Shown in pieces: positions 1-5,070 of a stretch of 5,737 nt of DNA (its first letter is position 1; every line of letters starts with the position of its first letter). The notes under the pieces are model-generated. The model worked only from the letters and a program-made list of their open reading frames with translations, was not told where the DNA came from and ran no database searches. This stretch comes from Actinomycetota bacterium (GTDB lineage: Bacteria > Actinomycetota > Acidimicrobiia > Acidimicrobiales > UBA8592). A program made the position numbers and the translations under genes. Location of the stretch: assembly GCA_002715425.1 (NCBI GenBank), contig PAYW01000002.1, forward strand, positions 21,344 to 27,080, in the 5' to 3' direction.

Positions 1-492
1 GATGGCAATAAAATCCAATTAACTAGCAAAGGTAAAGGTCTTGCAAAGCAAGTAGTGAGACGTCACCGCCTTGCAGAAAGATTCCTAACTGACATTCTTG
101 GTTTGAGTTGGGCAGAGGCACATCATGAAGCAGGAAAGTGGGAACATGTTGTTTCTCCCAGAGTGGAAGCGGCTTTCCTTCGCTTGCTAGAAGATCCAAC
201 AACTTGTCCTCATGGAAACCCTATTCCAGGATCTGAATATCAGGCTCCTGAAGGAACCTCTTCTTTGTGTGAAGTCGTGGTCGGAGATAGTTTCACTGTG
301 GAACGTATACCTGAAGAACTAGAGTTCCAGCCCGGATTGTTAGAATTCTTAGAGGAATCTAACCTCATACCTGGAGCAAATGGCAAAGTAACCGCTGTGT
401 CACCCGATGGTACAACAACCGTCGATATGAAAGGTGAGGCTATCGGAGTTGGAGCATTTGCATCACAACGAATTCTAGTAAGCGCTACTTAG
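1..492 (+). CDS. DtxR/IdeR-family metal-dependent transcriptional repressor (3' part, N-terminus outside window)
   Basis: Cytosolic metal-sensing repressor; family members bind Fe(II) or Mn(II) and then operators of uptake genes. The frame is open from base 1, so the internal GTG at 55 is not the start. The 163 visible residues begin in the wing of the winged helix (LTSKGKGLA). The dimerisation/metal domain follows with RHRLAERFLTDILG (residues 21-34) and HHEAGKWEH (41-49), then the linker TCPHGNPIPG and a C-terminal SH3/FeoA-like domain (about residues 85-163). Aligned without gaps to C. diphtheriae DtxR (offset 57), the ligands H79, E83, H98, E105 and H106 are kept as H22, E26, H41, E48 and H49, but Cys102 is Gly45. 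The total length would be near 220 residues, normal for the long DtxR type. About 57 residues, including the recognition helix, are missing on the left. It converges on the next gene with an 8-base overlap. The family assignment is firm; the metal (Fe or Mn) cannot be told. Confidence 0.93.
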   Translation, partial: DGNKIQLTSKGKGLAKQVVRRHRLAERFLTDILGLSWAEAHHEAGKWEHVVSPRVEAAFLRLLEDPTTCPHGNPIPGSEYQAPEGTSSLCEVVVGDSFTVERIPEELEFQPGLLEFLEESNLIPGANGKVTAVSPDGTTTVDMKGEAIGVGAFASQRILVSAT

Positions 493-1048
493 GAAAATCG
501 CTGTTCTTCCGTACAGGTTCCTTATCTCTATTATTCGAGGCAGAACGATCAAGAGAAAGCGACATTTCTTTAACTAAACACGCACTGTGTGCAATGACTG
601 CGAGCTCATCCAATTCTGCTTCTTGAGTCGACCGTCCAACAGAAATCGTGATGGTAGTAACTCCAAGAATAGGGTCGGGTGTTAACAATGCATCAACAGG
701 TTCTTGAGAAATGCCTTCAATATCTGTTGCATCGAGAAGATCAAAGACTAGTTCTGGTCGAAGAAGCGTTGAAAAAATCCGGTGAGATATCCCATCTCTT
801 TGACTCTGAAAAATCCCACCTCCCTTATATTCAACCGATCCAGTTATCTCAAAATCCTTAATCCACGAAACAAAGTTAGGGCGACTGGGACATAGGCTTA
901 TCGAAATCATCCTCCGCAGTTCACAAGGTGTAAAATCTGATCCAGGATGATCCGAGACAGTGTACGTTTGTCCATCTTCTGAAATTAAATTGAGTATTGC
1001 CTTAGGAGTAGCATGAGCGAGTCCGACCACAAGACGTAACTCTTCCAT
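485..1048 (-). CDS. Hypothetical soluble protein, 187 residues, family not recognised
   Basis: I do not recognise this protein. I chose the ATG at 1048 (start MEELRLVVGL) because AGGGGGGG lies 4 bases upstream of it; the in-frame ATG at 1063 has no ribosome-binding site and would add five residues (MRGGR). There is no signal peptide or membrane segment, so a cytosolic location is likely. The body alternates short hydrophobic strands and charged loops (for example VTTITISVG near 130-138), followed by a probable helix (about 142-160). The last ~20 residues are polar, charged and probably disordered. Cysteines are at 42, 53 and 157, with no metal-binding spacing. Its stop (TAG) lies inside the end of the convergent DtxR gene. 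A palindromic operator candidate and a long hairpin lie upstream, so it may have its own regulated promoter. That it is a gene is supported by its length, its RBS and the lack of a competing long frame; its function is unknown. Confidence 0.7.
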   Translation of the reverse strand: MEELRLVVGLAHATPKAILNLISEDGQTYTVSDHPGSDFTPCELRRMISISLCPSRPNFVSWIKDFEITGSVEYKGGGIFQSQRDGISHRIFSTLLRPELVFDLLDATDIEGISQEPVDALLTPDPILGVTTITISVGRSTQEAELDELAVIAHSACLVKEMSLSLDRSASNNRDKEPVRKNSDFPK

Positions 1049-1052
1049 GCGG

Positions 1053-1060
1053 CCCCCCCT
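1053..1060 (-). promoter_or_regulatory. Ribosome-binding site with G7 run that fixes the start of the 187-residue protein
   Basis: On the minus strand AGGGGGGG is followed by CCGC and then ATG (1048-1046). This Shine-Dalgarno-like purine run lies between two in-frame ATGs (1063 and 1048) and can only serve the second. The run of seven identical bases is unusual for an RBS. Confidence 0.55.
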
Positions 1061-1076
1061 CATCGGCCTAGAGATA

Positions 1077-1112
1077 GAAGCTGTGCTGCCGCACAGCCAG
1101 CAGCACAGCTTC
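1077..1112 (-). repeat. Perfect inverted repeat (13-bp stem, 10-base loop) in the leader of the 187-residue protein gene
   Basis: Bases 1077-1089 (GAAGCTGTGCTGC) are the exact reverse complement of 1100-1112, leaving a 10-base loop. The heptamer GCACAGC occurs twice, at 1091-1097 and 1103-1109. The arm GCTGTGC (1080-1086) could therefore pair with the near copy (4-base loop) or with the far copy as part of the long stem. Read on the minus strand, the structure would lie in the 5' untranslated leader, about 29 bases before the ATG at 1048, and no U-tract follows it. Read on the plus strand, TTTTT comes only 13 bases after the stem. It is therefore not a textbook intrinsic terminator. It could be a leader structure, an attenuator between the minus-strand genes, or a repeat found elsewhere in the genome. 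The repeat is certain; its role is not. Confidence 0.75.
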
Positions 1113-1196
1113 CAGATCTATTGTGTTTTTCGAAAATGTGGACATAGGGCCCATCTGGGGAAGTTTTTTAAATTGATGAGTTCCTCTATCCACATA

Positions 1197-1228
1197 CTTA
1201 TATTAGGTATACCTAACATATATTGCAA
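1197..1228 (-). promoter_or_regulatory. Candidate promoter for the 187-residue protein gene
   Basis: On the minus strand, TTGCAA (1228-1223, 4 of 6 to TTGACA) is followed after exactly 17 bases by TAATAT (1205-1200, 4 of 6 to TATAAT). A shifted TATAAG (1202-1197) is a 5-of-6 alternative with a 20-base spacer. The palindromic operator candidate fills most of the spacer, where a bound repressor would block polymerase. Transcription would begin near 1190, giving a leader of about 140 bases that contains the hairpin. Matches are moderate in AT-rich sequence, so this is only a candidate. Confidence 0.4.
1199..1220. promoter_or_regulatory. Palindromic operator candidate, DtxR-like half-sites (copy 1)
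   Basis: The centre is the perfect 14-bp palindrome TTAGGTATACCTAA at 1203-1216. The symmetry extends to 1199-1220 with only the 1202/1217 pair mismatched. The half-sites TTAGGT and ACCTAA are those of the classical DtxR/IdeR iron box, but here they are 2 bases apart instead of 7, so the site is not a standard 19-bp iron box. A nearly identical copy lies at 2680-2693, also in a promoter region, and a DtxR-family gene is in the same window. The binding protein is inferred; another dimeric regulator is possible. Confidence 0.55.
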
Positions 1229-1254
1229 ATAATACTTACTAATATTTTAAAAAA

Positions 1255-2631
1255 TTAATCTTCCACTACATGTTGTTCAAAACGGCTAAGAGCTTGATCC
1301 CATTGTGCATTATCAAAAGCTCCATTCGAATTAAGAGATTGGGCGGCATCCCATCCCATTGCCAATGTGTGATGAATGTTGTCAGGAACAATAAGTCCTT
1401 GTCTCCCAAAGCTCAAGAGTCTATTCAAGGTGTTGCCCCAATTAAGAAGAGTTTCTCGTTCATGTCGCTTTGACTTTTCAAAAACTGGATAAACAAAGGG
1501 GAGCTTACGAACTTCTGTTGCCACAAGATTTATCTGCGGAAGTCCTAAGTTCATGAGGTCTGACCGGACAATCTCCCCCAACTCATCTGGTGTGGCAGAC
1601 CAAATTGAATCAGTCGTCCAACACGGGAGCTCGGCACAAAGAACTGTTTGGTTCTTTGGGTCTGCTCCATCTCGGTAATTCTTTGGCTCTGACAATCGGG
1701 CTATGCGGGTTTCCAATCCAGGAAAATAATGCGCGTCATATTCAGTAAATTGAGATTGATCGAGAACAAGGTATACCAAAAGCATTCCCCGAATTCGAAG
1801 TGAATCAGCGGCTTGAACTATTTCTTGACTTGGCTCCGGTCTGATCATCTTCGGTAAAGCACTAAGGGGTGCTGTTGTCCAGACCAATTGTGATGTTCTA
1901 TCACCTCTCGGTGATTTCAATATACAAGAGTCCTCTTCAAGAGCAATTTGCTCAATAGGGTATTCAAGCTCAATCTTTCCCCCAGCGTTTACCACGGCAT
2001 CAGCTAAAGCTTCAACAATTTGGCCATATCCATTTTTGGGGTAAAGAAAAATTCTTCCTGTTGGTGATGAAGATCGAATTAAACGTTTAATTATTGCTAG
2101 TGGCGAAGAAGCTGAAACACGACGGCGGGCAAGTTCACCATCAATTTCACTTGGGTGAATACCCCAAAGCTTTTCAGCATATGGAGAATAAAATTCATCA
2201 GACACGGTCTTTCCAAGCCGTCTTCGCACTTCATCCTCAAAGGTATCGCCGGAAGTATTGAGAAATGGTCTCCGGATGATATCCATAGCCGATCCAATAG
2301 AAAACTTTGGGGGTAAATGTCGGATCAGATCAGTTGTCCGAAGGGGGAAAGCAACCCATTTTTCGTATAGGCGGATGCGTCCATTCCGTTGACGTATTTG
2401 AATATCATCTCCAAGGAGTGAAGTAAGAGCTTCTAATAGATGCGGTGGTGTTGAAGGATGAAGTCTATGAGATCCGAAATCTACTCTCTGCCCAGCGATA
2501 GTAAAACTTCCAGACATGCCCCCAACAGCATGTGTTTTTTCATAGACAGTAACCTCATGTCCTGCTTTAGCAGCTTGCCAAGCAGCCATTAATCCAGCTG
2601 GCCCTGCGCCAACAATGGCTAGTTCTGTCAT
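1255..2631 (-). CDS. FAD-dependent oxidoreductase, amine-oxidase / UDP-galactopyranose-mutase-like group
   Basis: A 458-residue flavoprotein, probably cytosolic. The N-terminus has the FAD dinucleotide fold: GAGPAG (8-13), acidic E31 at the end of strand 2 for the ribose, VGGMSGS (36-42), then DFGSHRLHP (51-59). The mid-region motif FYSPYAEKLWG, followed by ELARRRVSA, and the segment YPKNGYGQ are typical of the protoporphyrinogen-oxidase-like/UGM-like proteins found in polysaccharide loci. The C-terminus closes the FAD site with GLIVPDNIHHTLAMGWDAA. Length is normal and no motif is broken. There is no convincing membrane segment or signal peptide. The substrate cannot be told; the neighbouring epimerase and membrane glycosyltransferase favour a sugar or lipid-linked glycan over haem synthesis. 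The ATG at 2631 has no good Shine-Dalgarno of its own, but overlaps the stop of a short leader ORF (2628-2651). It is transcribed divergently from the epimerase gene across a region containing operator copy 2. Confidence 0.9.
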   Translation of the reverse strand: MTELAIVGAGPAGLMAAWQAAKAGHEVTVYEKTHAVGGMSGSFTIAGQRVDFGSHRLHPSTPPHLLEALTSLLGDDIQIRQRNGRIRLYEKWVAFPLRTTDLIRHLPPKFSIGSAMDIIRRPFLNTSGDTFEDEVRRRLGKTVSDEFYSPYAEKLWGIHPSEIDGELARRRVSASSPLAIIKRLIRSSSPTGRIFLYPKNGYGQIVEALADAVVNAGGKIELEYPIEQIALEEDSCILKSPRGDRTSQLVWTTAPLSALPKMIRPEPSQEIVQAADSLRIRGMLLVYLVLDQSQFTEYDAHYFPGLETRIARLSEPKNYRDGADPKNQTVLCAELPCWTTDSIWSATPDELGEIVRSDLMNLGLPQINLVATEVRKLPFVYPVFEKSKRHERETLLNWGNTLNRLLSFGRQGLIVPDNIHHTLAMGWDAAQSLNSNGAFDNAQWDQALSRFEQHVVED

Positions 2632-2651
2632 ATTCGGTTCAAATTCTGCAT
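2628..2651 (-). CDS. Seven-codon leader ORF (MQNLNRI) coupled to the oxidoreductase gene
   Basis: On the minus strand AGGAG (2665-2661) is followed after 9 bases by ATG (2651-2649), then six codons and TGA (2630-2628). The TGA overlaps the oxidoreductase ATG (2631-2629) as ATGA. The oxidoreductase start lacks its own Shine-Dalgarno, so ribosomes could reach it by finishing this leader and restarting. The peptide has no run of one amino acid that would suggest classical attenuation. A chance arrangement, or a different true start, is possible. Confidence 0.45.
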   Translation of the reverse strand: MQNLNRI

Positions 2652-2660
2652 AGGGTTGTG

Positions 2661-2665
2661 CTCCT
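2661..2665 (-). promoter_or_regulatory. Shine-Dalgarno AGGAG of the leader ORF
   Basis: AGGAG on the minus strand is the strongest ribosome-binding site between the divergent oxidoreductase and epimerase genes. It lies 9 bases before the leader ATG and 29 bases before the oxidoreductase ATG, too far to serve the latter directly. Confidence 0.5.
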
Positions 2666-2679
2666 AAAAAAATTGCTTG

Positions 2680-2693
2680 TAAGGTATACCTAA
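2680..2693. promoter_or_regulatory. Palindromic operator candidate in the divergent promoter region (copy 2)
   Basis: TAAGGTATACCTAA contains the perfect 10-bp palindrome AGGTATACCT (2682-2691). Read on the minus strand it shares the 12-mer TTAGGTATACCT with copy 1. It lies near the middle of the 118-base AT-rich gap, 48 bases from the oxidoreductase ATG and 56 bases from the epimerase ATG, so one bound repressor could control both directions. On the minus strand TTTACA (5 of 6 to a -35 box) lies just upstream, but I find no convincing -10 at the proper spacing, so the promoters are not placed. Confidence 0.55.
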
Positions 2694-2749
2694 TTATTTA
2701 TGTAAACTATAGATTTTATTTCTTATTTTAAACCCCGATTGTAGGAACA

Positions 2750-3700
2750 ATGTCAAGTTCAATTATTACCGGCGCTGCTGGATTTATAGGTTCTCACCTT
2801 AGCGAGCAGTTATTGGAATTAGGAGAGAATGTAGTTGGAATTGATAATTTTGACCCTTGGTATGACCCAAAGGCAAAAGAGTCCAATATCAGTTCTGCAA
2901 TAAAACATGACTCATTTTCAATATTCAACGAGAACATCCTTTCTATGGATATGAGTGAGATTCTGGAACCGGGGGATATTATTTATCACCTTGCTGCACG
3001 TCCTGGTGTCCAAGATTCTTGGGGTAGCGGTTTTGCTGCAAGTGTCGAAAATAACGTCCTCGTAACTCAAAAGATATTTGAAGCTGCGTTGACGTGTGGG
3101 GTCAGACGAGTTGTATTCGCTTCGAGTTCGTCCGTGTACGGAGCTTCGGCGACAAATGAATTGAAATCAGTCGCTCCTATTAGCCCATATGGGGTCTCAA
3201 AAGCTGCTTGTGAACAACTTGCAGATGTTTATCGGGAAAGAGGGTTAGATATTATCGCTATGAGATATTTCACAGTTTATGGACCTCGTCAGCGACCTGA
3301 TATGGCAATGAACCGGCTTTTCCGCGCTGCGCTTCCTGGAACTTTCCGTTTTCCGATGCGGGGGAATGGAAGTCAGCGAAGAGAATTTACATTTGTAAAA
3401 GATATTGTGGGTGCAACTATTTGTGCGGGAAATTCAAATCTCCAGGAAGTGGCAGAACCTTTCGATGTTGGAGGCGGCGTTTCCGCTTCGCTCGGAGAGG
3501 TTATGTCACTTGTGGAAGAGATAACGGGGAGATCTTTGAGAGTCGACCATGAGCCTTCTGCAGCCGGTGATCCCCTTATTACCGTAGCTTCAACTGAATT
3601 TACTGAAAAAACGCTTAATTGGAAGCCAACAACTGGCCTACGTGAAGGGTTATTAGAACATTATGATTCGCTACGAGAATCAGTCGCCTCTTCAACCTGA
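2750..3700 (+). CDS. NAD-dependent nucleotide-sugar epimerase/dehydratase (extended SDR)
   Basis: A 316-residue cytosolic extended short-chain dehydrogenase acting on UDP- or dTDP-sugars. It shows the Rossmann glycine motif GAAGFIG (8-14), D32 after strand 2 (GIDNF, NAD preference), HLAARPGV (80-87), ASSSSVYG (124-131, catalytic Ser about 126) and the catalytic pair Y147/K151 in PYGVSK. The substrate loop RYFTVYGPRQRPDMA (172-186) and RREFTFVKDI (210-219) are the signature of UDP-glucose/UDP-glucuronate 4-epimerase-like proteins. All key residues are present and the length is normal. The exact sugar is not determined. The ATG at 2750 is preceded by AGGAA (2743-2747) at close spacing, and the Rossmann strand begins right after it. 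The 3' end overlaps the convergent membrane glycosyltransferase gene by 40 bases. It would supply an activated sugar to that enzyme or another transferase. Confidence 0.92.
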   Translation: MSSSIITGAAGFIGSHLSEQLLELGENVVGIDNFDPWYDPKAKESNISSAIKHDSFSIFNENILSMDMSEILEPGDIIYHLAARPGVQDSWGSGFAASVENNVLVTQKIFEAALTCGVRRVVFASSSSVYGASATNELKSVAPISPYGVSKAACEQLADVYRERGLDIIAMRYFTVYGPRQRPDMAMNRLFRAALPGTFRFPMRGNGSQRREFTFVKDIVGATICAGNSNLQEVAEPFDVGGGVSASLGEVMSLVEEITGRSLRVDHEPSAAGDPLITVASTEFTEKTLNWKPTTGLREGLLEHYDSLRESVASST

Positions 3701-5070
3701 GTAGAAATAGCTTCTGACTGGTGTTTGTTTTTAAACAGAGTCAGTGTCGCCAAACAAGAGAGAGTTATCCAAAGTGCGTTAAGTAACGTTGCTTTGATTC
3801 CAAAATCTCGGAAATTGGGCAAAATAAGGCGGATAAACCTATAGATGGGGTACGGTGTCTCTTCGAAATCCACGACAAGTGTCCGGTTTCCGGTTTGAGA
3901 TTCAATAGCGAGCCAAATCCATCCTGTTATTGCACTCAAGGCGCCAGTGCAGATAAACCATCGCCAGATTTTTTTTCTTTCAGCTAACAACGTTATAGCA
4001 ATAATAACTGCGGGGAGTACGATCACGAGTTGCCTTCCTGGCCACCACCAGCCATGCATCGTTAACGCTACCCATGTTGCTACCGCCCATCCGGTTGCTG
4101 CAGTAAGCCACAGTATGGGCCAATTCTTTATCCTCCACTTTACTAACGCGACAAATGATGGAATGAGAGCAAAATAAAATGGAGCCCAGGAAATCAAACC
4201 GAACCCTTGGTCAAAGAGCAGCCCTGAGAGTCTTCGCGTACGGGCGAAGAAATTAGGGTTTCTCCCTACAACTTCGAACTCACCATTGACGAAATGGTCG
4301 CCGCTCGCGTAGACAGTCCATCCCCCGTAGATGCGTTTGTGGACAAAGAGATACACCAACCCTGAAATTAGAAGAACTGTGCCTAAGACGAGGAGGTCTT
4401 TTTTCTCTTTCTTCCAGTATTTAGCTGCTGAATAAAGTACGAGCATTGCCGCTACAGGAACATATTTGACTGATAACCAAGGTAAGGCTGTAACGACAAT
4501 CGATAACCACAAAAGTTTTGTGCGATCTAAATTAGATGTGACGAGCCCTATACCAGTAACGAGGCATAGAGCAGCTGGCATCTCAGGGTAAACCTGAGTT
4601 GCATACGCAGTCATTGGCGGCGAGGCAAAGCAAAGACCTATTATTACGGCCGCTATATTCTCAGACACCTCAAATCTCCGAATTGCGACCCATAAGGTCA
4701 CTGCGGCCGTAAGAGATGCAATAAGTGCTAAGGCAACTTTTGCAGCAACCCAACCTCCTATTCCCATCGGCACAGCTAGAAGGACCGGGAGAAGGGGGTC
4801 ATGTGGACTGATGCGTTGTCCGTCTTCGTTTAAATCAATAGTCTGTTGATTCAACTTCAGCGGGTGATACGTCCAATATCTGCGCTCGTCGAGTTCGTCA
4901 CTGATATCTAAATCACCGTCTTCTATGAGGCTAAGAGCTGAAAGAAGATATTGGGGTTCATCAACACTAATTTTGGCTCCGTACGTGGCGCGGGCGTTAA
5001 TTGCAATCATCGCAAAGAGAAACGTAGAAGCCGCTACAAGGAAGATTTTCATCTTCGTCGTGAGTTTCAT
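3661..5070 (-). CDS. Polytopic membrane glycosyltransferase-like protein (GT-C fold, PMT/ArnT-like)
   Basis: A 469-residue inner-membrane protein with roughly ten hydrophobic segments. After the first membrane helix (about 8-26) comes VDEPQYLLSALSLIEDGDLD, with the acidic pair D37-E38 in the first outer loop. GT-C enzymes using polyprenyl-phosphate sugars place their catalytic Asp/Glu there. SPHDPLLPVLLAVP (88-101) is also typical of the group. The acceptor and donor are unknown. I prefer the ATG at 5070 (MKLTTKMKIF) because it overlaps the upstream permease stop as ATGA; a start at 5103 would add 11 polar residues lying entirely inside the permease gene. GAAAGG lies about 10 bases upstream. 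The polar, Ser/Glu-rich C-terminus is encoded in the 40-base overlap with the epimerase gene. An oddity is its apparent co-translation with an iron permease. The family level is likely; precise function is open. Confidence 0.8.
   Translation of the reverse strand: MKLTTKMKIFLVAASTFLFAMIAINARATYGAKISVDEPQYLLSALSLIEDGDLDISDELDERRYWTYHPLKLNQQTIDLNEDGQRISPHDPLLPVLLAVPMGIGGWVAAKVALALIASLTAAVTLWVAIRRFEVSENIAAVIIGLCFASPPMTAYATQVYPEMPAALCLVTGIGLVTSNLDRTKLLWLSIVVTALPWLSVKYVPVAAMLVLYSAAKYWKKEKKDLLVLGTVLLISGLVYLFVHKRIYGGWTVYASGDHFVNGEFEVVGRNPNFFARTRRLSGLLFDQGFGLISWAPFYFALIPSFVALVKWRIKNWPILWLTAATGWAVATWVALTMHGWWWPGRQLVIVLPAVIIAITLLAERKKIWRWFICTGALSAITGWIWLAIESQTGNRTLVVDFEETPYPIYRFIRLILPNFRDFGIKATLLNALWITLSCLATLTLFKNKHQSEAISTQVEEATDSRSES

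Noticed and set aside
55..57. GTG as a start for the DtxR protein
   Set aside because: The frame is open to base 1 and the upstream residues (LTSKGKGLA) match the conserved DtxR wing, so the true start is outside the window.
305..312. GTATACCT half-match to the operator inside the DtxR gene
   Set aside because: Only one half-site is present, the opposite arm is CG instead of GG, and it is in coding sequence.
1230..1262. AT-rich imperfect inverted repeat at the end of the oxidoreductase gene as an intrinsic terminator
   Set aside because: The possible stem is nearly all A-T with mismatches and no GC core, so it would not form a stable terminator hairpin.
1770..1777. A third GGTATACC core palindrome inside the oxidoreductase coding sequence
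   Set aside because: It lacks the flanking TTA/TAA symmetry (A on one side, AAA on the other), lies deep in a conserved coding region (codons for LVYL), and one extra 8-base match is possible by chance in this AT-rich DNA.
3947..4177. 76-residue plus-strand frame within the glycosyltransferase
   Set aside because: It lies entirely antisense to a well-supported membrane protein gene and has no RBS or recognisable motif.
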